A stretch of 64,000 nt of DNA. It comes from Paenibacillus lutrae. Its GTDB lineage: Bacteria > Bacillota > Bacilli > Paenibacillales > NBRC-103111. The position numbers were made by a program, and so were the translations under genes. The DNA lies in contig NZ_RHLK01000004.1 of the NCBI RefSeq assembly GCF_009757775.1, forward strand, positions 117,191 through 181,190, in the 5' to 3' direction. The notes under the pieces were generated by a model. The model ran no database searches and was not told the origin of the DNA. It worked only from the letters and a program-made list of their open reading frames with translations. The stretch's first letter is position 1. Each line of letters begins with the position of its first letter. Positions 53,373 through 63,858 of the stretch are shown here, piece after piece.

Positions 53373-54524
53373 GTGAAATTAACGTCGATTGAACCGACTC
53401 CAAGCCCGAATAGCATGAAACTGAATGTAGACAAGGCGCTGCCCAAAGGCCGCAGCCTGACTTTTACCCGTGATAAGCGTGAAGGCGCACCGGGTTATAT
53501 GCAACAGCTGCTTGATATTCCTGGTGTGACCAGTGTTTTTCAGGTAGCCGATTTTATCGCGTTGGACCGTTCTCCCAAGGGAGATTGGAAGCAGATCCTT
53601 ACCCAGGCGCGCGAGGTGCTTGGCAGCGGGGATTCTCAGGCATCCCTTCCCGGAGAAGACGAAGCAGGCTCAGGCTTCGGTGAAGTAAAGGTGCTGCTGC
53701 AGATGTTTCGCGGAATCCCGCTGCAAGTGCGTGTGAACGCGGCTGGCGAGGAGGCCCGCGCAGCTATGCCTGAACGCTTCTCGGAAGCGGCTATGAAAGC
53801 CACTGAGAGCTCCCCCCATCTGCTCAAAGAACGGAAGCTTCAGGAGCTGGATGTCCGCTACGGTGATCTGCAGGAAGTCCTGCAGGATGTTGTGCAGGAA
53901 ATCGATGCTTCCTACGACGACCAGCGCTTAGGGCTTCTGGCTGAGCAAGCCGCTCAAGGCATATCGGATACAGCCGCGGCTCGGACTGCGCAGCAGCCCG
54001 CGGAACTGACCTATGACGAGATCGACCGGCTGCTGGAAGATCCCGACTGGAAGATAAGATATGCGGCGCTGCAAAGCATCAAGCCTGCCGTAGACACGCT
54101 TCCTCTGCTTGCCAAAGCGCTATTCGATGAGAAAACATCTGTCCGCCGTCTGGCCATTGTATTCCTGGGGGACATCAAAGAACCCGAAGCCCTTCCTTAC
54201 CTGTTCCGGGCTATGGAAGACCGCACTCCGGCGGTTCGGCGGACGGCAGGAGACACCTTATCCGATCTCGGTGATCCTGCCGCTATCCCCGTCATGGTGA
54301 CCGCCTTGAAGGACGCGAACAAAATCGTCCGCTGGCGCGCCGCCCGCTTCCTGTATGAAGCAGGTGACGAATCGGCATTGGAAGCACTGCGGGAGGCTGC
54401 AGATGATCCGGAATTCGAAATTTCCATGCAGGTGCAGATGGCTATCGCCCGTATAGAGGGCGGGCACGCTGCCGAAGGTTCCGTCTGGCAGCAAATGACA
54501 CGCAGCCGGCAAGGCTCGGAATAA
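53373..54524 (+). CDS. CvfC-family protein (Nfu N-terminal domain plus HEAT repeats)
   Basis: 383 residues from the GTG at 53373, about nine bases after AAAGGAGG; a GTG nine bases earlier is too close. The N-terminal ~85 residues look like the scaffold domain of Nfu proteins (EPTPSPNSMKLNVDKALPKG, ITGV-type strand PGVTSVFQVADFIALDR). From about residue 215 on are HEAT-like repeats (WKIRYAALQSI, SVRRLAIVFLGDI, AVRRTAGDTLSDLGDPAAIP). I recall this combination as conserved virulence factor C (YpgR in B. subtilis). Its molecular role is not settled. Confidence 0.83.
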   Translation: MKLTSIEPTPSPNSMKLNVDKALPKGRSLTFTRDKREGAPGYMQQLLDIPGVTSVFQVADFIALDRSPKGDWKQILTQAREVLGSGDSQASLPGEDEAGSGFGEVKVLLQMFRGIPLQVRVNAAGEEARAAMPERFSEAAMKATESSPHLLKERKLQELDVRYGDLQEVLQDVVQEIDASYDDQRLGLLAEQAAQGISDTAAARTAQQPAELTYDEIDRLLEDPDWKIRYAALQSIKPAVDTLPLLAKALFDEKTSVRRLAIVFLGDIKEPEALPYLFRAMEDRTPAVRRTAGDTLSDLGDPAAIPVMVTALKDANKIVRWRAARFLYEAGDESALEALREAADDPEFEISMQVQMAIARIEGGHAAEGSVWQQMTRSRQGSE

Positions 54525-54560
54525 CTTTGTTTCCGTCGCGCGCTCTGTGCAATTAAATAA

Positions 54561-54629
54561 ACCCCTTTGAAATATCATTGTATAGAAGCAGCCGCTTCCG
54601 CCATGATATTTTCAAGGGGTATTTTTTTA
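54561..54629. terminator. Bidirectional terminator
   Basis: Long inverted repeat ACCCCTTTGAAATATCAT/ATGATATTTTCAAGGGGT with a T run beyond it, between two convergent genes. Confidence 0.8.
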
Positions 54630-54634
54630 TTTTA

Positions 54635-55894
54635 TTATGGCGCAGAGGTATCCTTGTATTGATTAAAATATCGGATACGCTTCTCGATAGTCGGATGGGT
54701 GCCCAGAAACAATTGCAGCAGACGAGGCTGTGTCACCGGGCTTAAGTTCGTTGCAGCCAGCTTCTGAAAGGCGCTTGCAGCTGCCGCCCCATCTCCTGTC
54801 AGCCGCATCGCGTATCGGTCGGCCCTGACCTCCATCAGGCGGGAAGCCGTATTGTTCAGAGGCGTCACAAGCAGCGTGAATAGCGAGACAACCGCGAGCA
54901 GCAGCGGCAGCGCAGCCAAGTCCCCTGGTCCGCTGAGCCCCCGTGAAGTCCCCCAATTCCGGATAAGCACCTCGTAGAAACGGCTTCCCGCCCAGACCAG
55001 TCCGAAACTTAGGAGCAGCCCGAATCCGCTCCCCCAGAAAATATGACGCTCTGCATAGTGGCCCATTTCGTGAGCCATAACAACGAGTATTTCGCGGGGT
55101 TCCAACTTCTCTAGTGTCGTATCCCACAGAACAACACGCGCATTCGAACCAATCCCGGAAACATAGGCATTTAGCTGATTGGTCCGCTCCGACATGTTCA
55201 CTTCATAGATATTCTCCGAAGAAATTCCAGATTCCGCGGCTAACCGGAGCAGTTCTTTTTTGAGGGGTCCCTCACGCAGTGGAATGAACTCGTTATAAAG
55301 AGGTTCGATAATGACCGGTTGAATGAACTGGACAAACAGCAGCAGAGGTATGGATAACATCCATACCCACACCCACCAGCGGCGCGGGCTCCGGCGCATA
55401 ATGGCAAGCAGCCCCAGGAACAAGAGACTCGAAGTTACCCATTCAATTCCCAGATTCTTGGCACGATCGGTAAGCCAGGTTCCGGTTGCTACATTCGACA
55501 CTCCATAATGCCGTTCCACCAGCAGCATCAAATAATCAAACGGAAGCATGAGCGCATACACCAGCGATAGGAACAACAAGACAAACAATCCCAGCTGCAG
55601 CACGCGCCTTCTTGTCAAGCGTTCAACGGTCTTGCGAAAGCGGATCGAAATCCCCACGAGCAGAACCATAAGAATCAGCTGTAGAGGCGTTTCGATAAAG
55701 TATACAATCGATCGAACACGTGAAAGCGCCTCTGCGCGTTGAATCTGATCCGGGCTCATGAAAGTTTCCGGGTCCACGTTAGTCCCCAACATCTCAGGCG
55801 GCAGACTATATATATCCGCCCAGCCGAAATACATTAAAATCCCCGCTGCATACACGGCAAAACCGAGGATCAGCACGACCATCCAGCGCTTCAT
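54635..55894 (-). CDS. M48 family membrane metallopeptidase (Ste24-like)
   Basis: 419 residues. Five or six membrane helices and the zinc site H275-E276-x-x-H279 in VVMAHEMGHYAERH, with the third ligand probably Glu355 in LMEVRADRYAM. An N-terminal membrane part (about 60-200) precedes the protease domain, as in CAAX prenyl protease 1 relatives. It likely degrades or trims membrane proteins from the inside of the membrane. Substrate unknown; the neighbours are unrelated. Confidence 0.9.
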   Translation of the reverse strand: MKRWMVVLILGFAVYAAGILMYFGWADIYSLPPEMLGTNVDPETFMSPDQIQRAEALSRVRSIVYFIETPLQLILMVLLVGISIRFRKTVERLTRRRVLQLGLFVLLFLSLVYALMLPFDYLMLLVERHYGVSNVATGTWLTDRAKNLGIEWVTSSLLFLGLLAIMRRSPRRWWVWVWMLSIPLLLFVQFIQPVIIEPLYNEFIPLREGPLKKELLRLAAESGISSENIYEVNMSERTNQLNAYVSGIGSNARVVLWDTTLEKLEPREILVVMAHEMGHYAERHIFWGSGFGLLLSFGLVWAGSRFYEVLIRNWGTSRGLSGPGDLAALPLLLAVVSLFTLLVTPLNNTASRLMEVRADRYAMRLTGDGAAAASAFQKLAATNLSPVTQPRLLQLFLGTHPTIEKRIRYFNQYKDTSAP

Positions 55895-56020
55895 CGTCTC
55901 CCCCGCTCTCTCGAATTAATGGGCATCTCGGTGTCCTTACCTATCCGGCATTCTCCAAGATATATATGCACCACTGCCTTCAAAAAAGACGGTTTGTCCC
56001 GAAAAAGCACGTTGTACCCA

Positions 56021-56965
56021 CTAAGGCGTGAGCGATTTCAACGTCTGCCCATGGACGAGCACCTCCAGCCGCTTCTCTTCCAAGCCCCGCCTCGCCCAAT
56101 CCGCCTTCAAGCGGTCCAGCGCTTCTTGAGGCGTATCGTCCGCCAGGCGGAATGCGCCATAATGCATCGGCACGAAATAATCGGCGCCTACATCCAGGAA
56201 AGCCTGCACAGCCTCTTCCGGCGATACGTGCTGGGTAGACATGAACCATTCCGGCTCATAAGCGCCTATAGGCATGAGTGCACGGCCGATCTTAAACCGG
56301 TCCCCAATTTGCCCGAACCCTTCAAAATATCCGCTGTCGCCCGCAAAATACAGGCTGTCCGCATCGGCGCCCGGACGATCGGCCCGCTCTATAACCCAAC
56401 CGCCCCAGTGGGATGTATTCGTATCCCACAAGGAGCGCCGTGTCCAGTGCTGCGCCGGAACAAAATGAAACAGCAAACCGCCCAGCATGCTGCTCTCCCA
56501 CCATGACAGTTCCTCCATGTTATGAAATCCTTTGCGGCGGAGCATGCTGCCCAGCCCCTCCGGCACCAGCAGCTTCGGCGATCCCGGAAGTTGGCGGAGC
56601 GACCGGATATGGAGGTGATCGTAGTGCCCATGGGACAGAAGCACCACATCAACAGGAGGCAGATCCTCGATTGCCAGACCCGGCAGAGCAAGGCGGCGGT
56701 CCAGTCCCATCCGGTTCGCCCACACCGGGTCCGTGACGATATTAAGTCCTTCCTTTTGCAGCAGGAAGGTTGAATGCCCGATCCAGGTAATGGTGGTGTC
56801 ATTCCGGTTGCCTTGCAAATATACGGGATCCCGCTGGGGACACAGCGCAATTTGAAAGGACATATCCTTGACCTTACCCCGGCGCTCCTTGCGCCACTTG
56901 CGCAAATCGGCAAACGTACTTAGTCCGGCCTCGGGGTTCAAATTCGTAAATCTTTTGGATTTCAT
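56021..56965 (-). CDS. MBL-fold metallo-hydrolase (UlaG/NAPE-PLD-like)
   Basis: 314 residues. The metallo-beta-lactamase signature is LLSHGHYDHLHI (His112, His114, Asp116, His117), with the preceding strand TWIGHSTFLLQ and later PAQHWTRRSLWD and FAGDSGYF, which fit the NAPE-hydrolysing phospholipase D-like branch. It should bind two metals and hydrolyse a phosphodiester or lactone; the substrate is unknown. The 5' region holds the RNA-like element at 57043-57140. Confidence 0.88.
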   Translation of the reverse strand: MKSKRFTNLNPEAGLSTFADLRKWRKERRGKVKDMSFQIALCPQRDPVYLQGNRNDTTITWIGHSTFLLQKEGLNIVTDPVWANRMGLDRRLALPGLAIEDLPPVDVVLLSHGHYDHLHIRSLRQLPGSPKLLVPEGLGSMLRRKGFHNMEELSWWESSMLGGLLFHFVPAQHWTRRSLWDTNTSHWGGWVIERADRPGADADSLYFAGDSGYFEGFGQIGDRFKIGRALMPIGAYEPEWFMSTQHVSPEEAVQAFLDVGADYFVPMHYGAFRLADDTPQEALDRLKADWARRGLEEKRLEVLVHGQTLKSLTP

Positions 56966-57042
56966 GCCAACATCCAGCTCCCTCCGTACAGTTCAAGCCT
57001 AACCAGCCTGGTTCCTTTTATAATATCACGCCAGGAATGCAC

Positions 57043-57140
57043 AAAAAAACCAAGCTCGACAACAGCCGGACGGTCACAGACCCCATGTGACTTACTCGCA
57101 CGACTGTGCATTCTCCTGGGAGAATGCGTAGCTTGGTTTT
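57043..57140. ncRNA. Candidate structured RNA (three-stem element)
   Basis: An outer stem AAACCAAGCT (57047-57056)/AGCTTGGTTT (57130-57139) encloses two hairpins, GTCACA/TGTGAC (57073-57078 with 57086-57091) and GCATTCTCC/GGAGAATGC (57108-57116 with 57119-57127). On the minus strand the outer stem ends in a T run, so the whole could be a terminator-linked leader of the MBL-fold gene, whose start is 78 bp downstream. It matches no riboswitch I know. Strand and identity are not proven. Confidence 0.5.
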
Positions 57141-57370
57141 CGGGATGTAAGACTAGATGACTAGTCCCCAAGTCCCTGTTATCCCTATCATAAACCAAAA
57201 CGGTCCCGGAATCTATCTTTTTTTATCCTGGTCAGGAAGATTCCTCCTGATTATCCATTGGCGGTTCCTTTCTCCCCTATATAACGCCAGTATCTCTCCA
57301 ACGTCCCTTCATGTTACCATATGATTAATGACAAGCCTTGCTTCACAAGGAAAGGAGCTTTACTATTCAC

Positions 57371-57697
57371 ATGAATTCAAAAGAGATGGAACAGCAAATT
57401 ATCGAAAATTATCAGCGCGACGAACGGATGATGATTCTTATTTTTGCACAGTGGTGTATCAACCATGGATTAGATCCTGCAGAGTTATATGTGCGGGCCT
57501 ACCCCCAGCAAAGCGGCAACACAGAGCTTCAACAGGCACTAGAGCTTACCGTGCCCAAGGAAGAGGCCGGAGACATTCCGGATGATACGTTGTTAGGCGT
57601 TTTGTCCATGTTCGGCAATGAGGATCTTGCTTTTATCGTAACCGAAGAAATCAGCCGCAGAAACCAATCGACGGGCTCACCCGACTCTGCGGAATAA
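57371..57697 (+). CDS. Hypothetical cytoplasmic protein, 108 residues
   Basis: Start ATG at 57371 with GGAG 12 bases upstream; a TTG start at 57338 is possible. The protein is acidic and helical, begins MNSKEMEQQIIENYQRDERM and has DDTLLGVLSMFGNEDLAFIV near the end. No known motif. It is followed by a strong terminator, so it is probably a single gene. Confidence 0.6.
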   Translation: MNSKEMEQQIIENYQRDERMMILIFAQWCINHGLDPAELYVRAYPQQSGNTELQQALELTVPKEEAGDIPDDTLLGVLSMFGNEDLAFIVTEEISRRNQSTGSPDSAE

Positions 57698-57708
57698 TTC
57701 GCCCCGGA

Positions 57709-57734
57709 CCATGCTTCCACGCATGGTTTTTTTT
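57709..57734 (+). terminator. Rho-independent terminator
   Basis: CCATGC/GCATGG stem with a six-base loop and eight T. Confidence 0.8.
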
Positions 57735-57874
57735 AATGCCTTATTATACAGCGTGATTGTATGCAGAACCATTCTGAACTCATTCACTAGGTATTCTGAA
57801 TATTTTTCATTATTTACCGCATAATCCCAGTCCGATTGGTTACATTACAAAGAGATACGAAAGGAGGGATTTCC

Positions 57875-58117
57875 ATGCAACCTATTACAGCCAAAGAACT
57901 TGAGTATATCGCGGACTCGATGTCCAACGAAGATCTGCTTATCAAACAGTCCATCAACGCTTTAGTCAGCTCACAAAATCCGGCCATTCAGCAGTTCGCC
58001 CAGCATTCCGCGCAGCGTCATCAGCACCATTACAGCCAGCTGATGAATGCCCTCCACCAGCACATCAATTTAGCACCAACTCAGCCTCAACAACAACAAC
58101 AACAGCATCAACAATAA
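57875..58117 (+). CDS. Small coat-like protein with Gln/His-rich tail
   Basis: 80 residues from the ATG at 57875, preceded by AAAGGAGG. The first ~60 residues are helical (TAKELEYIADSMSNEDLLIK), with a His-rich stretch and a C-terminal run of Gln and His. The next gene is a CotF-like protein with the same composition and the same Shine-Dalgarno context, so this is likely its partner in the spore coat. The family is not otherwise recognised. Confidence 0.65.
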   Translation: MQPITAKELEYIADSMSNEDLLIKQSINALVSSQNPAIQQFAQHSAQRHQHHYSQLMNALHQHINLAPTQPQQQQQQHQQ

Positions 58118-58149
58118 GCAAAATTACATGGAACAAAGGAGGGATTTCT

Positions 58150-58653
58150 GTGCACCAGCAGAACCATCAACAACAACAACATCAACAACATCAGCATCAA
58201 CAACATCAATATTCACCAAGCCAGCAGCAAAGCAGTTCCGTCCTTAAGGATCGGGACCTGCTCTTTACAATCTTATCCGACCTGAAGCGCGTTGTTAGAG
58301 AGTATGCAACTGCAGCTACGGAATCCAATTGTCCGTCCATCCGCCAATTGTTCAATCAGTTGACATTGGATTCTCTGCAACTGCAGGGCGAACTGTATAC
58401 GTTCATGAAGCAGAATAACATGTATAACACACCCTCGCCGGCCCTTCGTCAAGAAATTGACAAGCATATTCAGTCCTCTCATAAATCCGAACAAAAGACC
58501 CAACAACTGGTCAGCCAATATGTTGCCGGCAGAAGCCAGGATGCTTTCCAGTATACGCAGCCTTCCACCAACTACACTCAACCATCAACAAACTATGCTC
58601 CAACCTTTTCCCAGTACATTCAGCCCGCTCAAAGCCAGCATTACTCCATCTAG
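58150..58653 (+). CDS. CotF-like spore coat protein
   Basis: 167 residues with a GTG start after AAGGAGG. An N-terminal Gln/His tract (first ~20 residues) precedes a helical domain from about residue 33 to 120 with DRDLLFTILSDLKRVVREYA and TLDSLQLQGELYTFMKQ, typical of the CotF/spore coat F group. The C-terminal tail has two TQPSTNY-type repeats. It forms a two-gene unit with the preceding small gene, 32 bp apart. Expected in the outer spore layers. Confidence 0.78.
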   Translation: MHQQNHQQQQHQQHQHQQHQYSPSQQQSSSVLKDRDLLFTILSDLKRVVREYATAATESNCPSIRQLFNQLTLDSLQLQGELYTFMKQNNMYNTPSPALRQEIDKHIQSSHKSEQKTQQLVSQYVAGRSQDAFQYTQPSTNYTQPSTNYAPTFSQYIQPAQSQHYSI

Positions 58654-58668
58654 CCGTCCGCAGCACAT

Positions 58669-58829
58669 GGGGCTGTCCCAAAAGTCATTTCAAGAAAATT
58701 CAGTCCCACTTTTCACGCGATATTCGGTTACAAAAGAACCTTCAGATCCACTTTTATAGTGGTTTTGAAGGTTCTTTTGCATATATTACAGGATTGCCTC
58801 ACTCAGGTTTACCCTTTTGAGACAGCCCC
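58669..58829. mobile_element. MITE-like element with 16-bp terminal inverted repeats
   Basis: Ends GGGGCTGTCCCAAAAG and CTTTTGAGACAGCCCC (one mismatch) bracket 161 bp without a gene. Such ends are typical of IS elements of the IS1182/IS5 type, so this is probably a non-autonomous derivative. A 13-bp internal inverted repeat (58732-58744 with 58766-58778) could act as a bidirectional terminator. AT flanks both sides as a possible target duplication. Confidence 0.75.
58732..58778. terminator. Hairpin inside the MITE, terminator-like in both directions
   Basis: AAAAGAACCTTCA/TGAAGGTTCTTTT around a 21-base loop. It lies between the convergent coat and mgsA genes. Confidence 0.6.
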
Positions 58830-58841
58830 ATTGCTCACGGG

Positions 58842-59273
58842 CTACTCCATTCCGCTTGCCCTTAGTTCCGTTTCTGTACGCAAATCCTTAGTCTGAACCG
58901 CATACCGCCAGTCGAAATACCCTAGATCGAGCGATCTTACCAAAATTTCAGCAGTCGCCATATTCGTAGCAACCGGTATGCTTTGCACATCACACAATCG
59001 AAGCAATGCCGTTATATCGGCCTGGTGTCCCAAAGAAGCGAGCGGATCTCGAAAAAAAATCAGAAGATCGACATCATTCTGGGCTACCATGGCTCCGATC
59101 TGCTGATCGCCCGGCCGCATCCTATTGATGGATAACCGGGTCACATCCGTCAACATGGTTGCAGTCGTTCCGGTGGCATACAGTTCATGTCGTTCGAATA
59201 ATTCCCGGTAGGCTACTACGAAATCAATTAATTCCGCTGCTTTCACTTCATGAGCCACTAGCGCAATCTTCAT
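58842..59273 (-). CDS. mgsA: Methylglyoxal synthase
   Basis: A 143-residue enzyme that makes methylglyoxal from dihydroxyacetone phosphate, a bypass of lower glycolysis. The phosphate-binding part is TGTTATML (about 34-41), the catalytic Asp lies in RPGDQQIGAM (about 54-62), and LLIFFRDPL and IPVATNMATAE are also typical. Started at an ATG following GGAGG. It stands alone, with its 3' end 13 bp from the MITE. Confidence 0.93.
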   Translation of the reverse strand: MKIALVAHEVKAAELIDFVVAYRELFERHELYATGTTATMLTDVTRLSINRMRPGDQQIGAMVAQNDVDLLIFFRDPLASLGHQADITALLRLCDVQSIPVATNMATAEILVRSLDLGYFDWRYAVQTKDLRTETELRASGME

Positions 59274-59658
59274 CTTGATCCCTCCTATTATGTTATATTA
59301 TATGACATTTTTTAAATGTAACGATCTAATGATATAGATTTCATTTGTATTATACGGTAGTTGATAACGAATTCTCAAGCACATAATGCATATATAAGTA
59401 ATTTTATCTTACATTCAATGGTAACATACCATATTGAAGTAATATTTCCTTACATATATTTAAATCCAATTCTATTTCTATCTTGCCACCAATACTTAAC
59501 TTGATGATTAATTCCGTCAGCTCCTAATGCAGCCACAAATTCTTTACATATTTACCGAAAAAAGAAGAAACTTCTTTTCATCACATGCGTACATATGGTA
59601 GGAGGATTTATCCCTCTCTTTCGCAGTTGGATTCGTAAAGTCAAGGAGGCTCTAGATT
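59274..59658. other. AT-rich intergenic region between mgsA and a small membrane protein gene
   Basis: 385 bp without a gene. It holds ATGGTA-ACA-TACCAT at 59418-59432, a small inverted repeat that could be an operator, and an AAGAAGAAACTTCTT hairpin around 59566. The divergent promoters are probably here, but no clear -35/-10 pairs were found. Confidence 0.4.
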
Positions 59659-60009
59659 ATGACCGCCCTATGGGGAACGATCACTCTTCTCGTATTCGGA
59701 TTTTTAGTTGTAACCGTTTTCATAAAAAGTATACAAGGAGCCCGCGACCAGTATGGATCGGTCGGGTTCGATGACGATGACGAAGACGAGGACCTTTCGC
59801 CACAATTTCAATCCCAAGAATGGTTAGAAGAAGAAGGGGCTATCCAAGAATGGACAGAGCCCGAATTAGGCGCTGCGAGTCCAAAAAAAGAGTCATCCGA
59901 AGCCATCCCCATTCCTCCGGATAAACTAAGCGCAGAGTCCCAATTAAATGTAGAAGGAAGCTCCAATCCGGCAGAACTCCATAAACAGCAGAGCGGACCG
60001 CAGAGATAA
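59659..60009 (+). CDS. Small membrane-anchored acidic protein
   Basis: 116 residues, ATG preceded by AAGGAGG. One helix (about 5-23) is followed by a short basic turn and a highly acidic segment (DDDDEDEDLSPQ, about 38-49), then a Ser/Pro/Glu-rich tail likely to be disordered. No family recognised. It has the form of a membrane-tethered acidic tail. Confidence 0.6.
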   Translation: MTALWGTITLLVFGFLVVTVFIKSIQGARDQYGSVGFDDDDEDEDLSPQFQSQEWLEEEGAIQEWTEPELGAASPKKESSEAIPIPPDKLSAESQLNVEGSSNPAELHKQQSGPQR

Positions 60010-60107
60010 ACATAGTCGGAGGATGGACGAGTGAGATCTTCACATACCAATCACATACCATGATGGTACGGCCGTAACCTAGATCTGCCTCCATACATAG
60101 TACAAGC

Positions 60108-60152
60108 AAAAGCACTGCCTATTCCCTAACCGGGACAAGGCAGTGCTTTTTT
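60108..60152. terminator. Bidirectional terminator
   Basis: AAAAGCACTGCCT/AGGCAGTGCTTTTTT stem between the acidic protein gene and the convergent thiC gene. Confidence 0.85.
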
Positions 60153-60220
60153 AACACACGGTAACCGATAATCGCGGCTTCTTATCTTAAACTTCTCCCG
60201 CAAGGAATAATGCCGGGCAT

Positions 60221-62032
<1,812 letters not shown>

Positions 62033-62074
62033 CTATGCAAAGCCAGAACATCTCGTTCTATCAGCACCTGACGC

Positions 62075-62779
62075 TCATCCCGCAAATTCTCTATTTTTGT
62101 ATACCTGTTGAAAAAGTTCTGCCGCGCGGACAGCATCCGGCGCCTGGCTGATCGCCGAAATAACGGCGACTCCGTCGGCCCCGGCCTCTAGAACGGCCCG
62201 CGCCCCTGCCGGCGTGATGCCGCCTATGCCGACGAGCGGCAGCGAGATGCCTGCTGAGCGCATCTCCGCTATTACCCCCGGGCCCTGCACCCGGCGGGCA
62301 TCGGGCTTCGTCGCCGTGGCGTACATCGGTCCGACGCCGATATAATCGGCACCCTGACGGACCGCCTCCCGCGCCTCGGCAACATTGTGGGCGGATATCC
62401 CCAGAATCCGCCCGCGTGTAAGGCGGCGCAGCTCAGCGGCGGACTGCTGCGCCTGATCCTCTTGGCCGACGTGAAGACCGTCGGCCTCCAGCTCCAGTGC
62501 CAGGCGGATATCATCGTTCACGATGAACGGGATTCCCGCCCGGCGGCAGCACTCGCGGAGCTCGCGTCCGAGTTCCGTCCTGGCTATGCCCTCACGGGCA
62601 TGCGGGCCTTTCTCCCGGTACTGGAACATCGTGATGCCTCCGCGGATCGCTTCATCCAGAACTGCCGCCGGGCAGCGGCCCCCGCAGTTAGGGCTGCCCA
62701 TCACCAAATAGAGATGCAAAGCTGCGCGTAGCATACCTGTCCGGGCGAGGGCAGTCTCCGCTTCCGGATGATCCATCAT
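62075..62779 (-). CDS. thiE: Thiamine phosphate synthase
   Basis: A 234-residue TIM-barrel enzyme that joins HMP-PP and thiazole phosphate. Conserved: QYREKGPHAREG (about 54-65), FIVNDDIRLALELEADGLHVGQEDQ (about 84-109), GISAHN and GADYIGVGPMYATATKP (about 145-161), and a phosphate loop PLVGIGGITP. It overlaps thiD by 4 bp. N terminus about 20 residues longer than usual. Confidence 0.94.
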   Translation of the reverse strand: MMDHPEAETALARTGMLRAALHLYLVMGSPNCGGRCPAAVLDEAIRGGITMFQYREKGPHAREGIARTELGRELRECCRRAGIPFIVNDDIRLALELEADGLHVGQEDQAQQSAAELRRLTRGRILGISAHNVAEAREAVRQGADYIGVGPMYATATKPDARRVQGPGVIAEMRSAGISLPLVGIGGITPAGARAVLEAGADGVAVISAISQAPDAVRAAELFQQVYKNREFAG

Positions 62780-63690
62780 AAGATAACAGCCTCCTTAGAC
62801 GGGATTATCCGGTACAGATCTCCATAGGTGCGGTTGTAGCCCCAATGATTAGTCGGGCCGTGTCCGCTTCCAATCTCCAGAGGATCTGTCAGGGCAGATT
62901 GGATAAACCGTTTAGCCAGAAGCAGCGCTTCATCCAGGCGCATACCCCTTGCCAAACCTGCTGTCAGGGCAGCGGCAAAAGTGCAGCCCGTTCCATGTGT
63001 ATGCCGGGTATCCACCCACGGAGCGGCAAACTCCGTAAACCCGCTGCCGTCATACAGCAGATCGATTGCCTGCGCCGTGTTCCCCGCATGGCCGCCTTTG
63101 AGAACAACGTGCCGGACGCCCCAGCTGTGAATGTGACGAGCCGCTTCCTTCCGCTCGCTCATCGTCGCAATGGTCCGGCCCGTCAGCGCCTCCGCCTCGG
63201 GTATATTCGGCGTGACCACAGAAGCAAGCGGAAGCAGCCGCGCCGTCAGAGCTTGAATGGCCTCCGTCTGCAGAAGCCGCGCGCCTCCTTTGGCGATCAT
63301 TACCGGATCGACGACGAGATTCTGCCAGCCATAATGGGCTGCACGCTCAGCCACAGCTTCGATAATCTCTGCGCTGAACAGCATCCCGGTCTTAACCGCT
63401 GCGGGAAACAAATCCTCTGCCACCGCATCAATCTGTCCGGTAACACTCTCTGCCGGGATCGGATGAACCCCGTGGACACCTTTGGTATTCTGCGCTGTTA
63501 CCGCCGTTAGGGCGCTCGTGCCGAATACCGCAAGCTCCTGAAAAGTCTTCAGGTCAGCCTGAATGCCGGCGCCTCCCCCGCTGTCTGAGCCTGCAATCGT
63601 CAGCGCGACTGGAATTCCCGGGCCGAGACTATCCGGCTGTGAAAGGCTTCTGTCCCTTTCACCTGCGACCGTTCCGCTGCTTCTCTGCAT
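62776..63690 (-). CDS. thiD: Hydroxymethylpyrimidine/phosphomethylpyrimidine kinase
   Basis: A 304-residue ribokinase-fold enzyme that phosphorylates HMP and HMP-P. Conserved: IAGSDSGGGAGIQADLKTFQE (about 32-52), LVVDPVMIAKGG (about 125-136) and THGTGCTFAAALTAGLARG (about 233-251). ATG with GGAGG upstream. First gene of the thiamine operon; no THI-box (TPP riboswitch) is visible in the 310 bp upstream, which are filled by repeats. Confidence 0.95.
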   Translation of the reverse strand: MQRSSGTVAGERDRSLSQPDSLGPGIPVALTIAGSDSGGGAGIQADLKTFQELAVFGTSALTAVTAQNTKGVHGVHPIPAESVTGQIDAVAEDLFPAAVKTGMLFSAEIIEAVAERAAHYGWQNLVVDPVMIAKGGARLLQTEAIQALTARLLPLASVVTPNIPEAEALTGRTIATMSERKEAARHIHSWGVRHVVLKGGHAGNTAQAIDLLYDGSGFTEFAAPWVDTRHTHGTGCTFAAALTAGLARGMRLDEALLLAKRFIQSALTDPLEIGSGHGPTNHWGYNRTYGDLYRIIPSKEAVIL

Positions 63691-63781
63691 TTCCCTGCCT
63701 CCTTTTTATACCCGTGCCTGGTGCTTTCCTTGATGTTAGGTGCTGGCGCTTGGTCCTTGGTCCTTGGTTCTTGGTGTTTGA

Positions 63782-63858
63782 TGTTTGGTGTTTGGTGTTT
63801 GGTGTTTGGTGTTTGGTGTTTGGTGTTTGGTGTTTGGTGTTTGGTGTTTGGTGTTTGG
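63782..63858. repeat. 7-bp tandem repeat, TGTTTGG x11
   Basis: Eleven exact copies upstream of thiD, preceded by degenerate copies from about 63740 (TGTTTGA, TTCTTGG, TCCTTGG). The strand reads C/A-rich in the direction of thiD transcription. Confidence 0.95.

Noticed and set aside
57338..57585. Alternative frame over the start of the 108-residue gene
   Set aside because: It lacks a better binding site than the ATG at 57371, and the rest of its product is Arg-rich shadow sequence.
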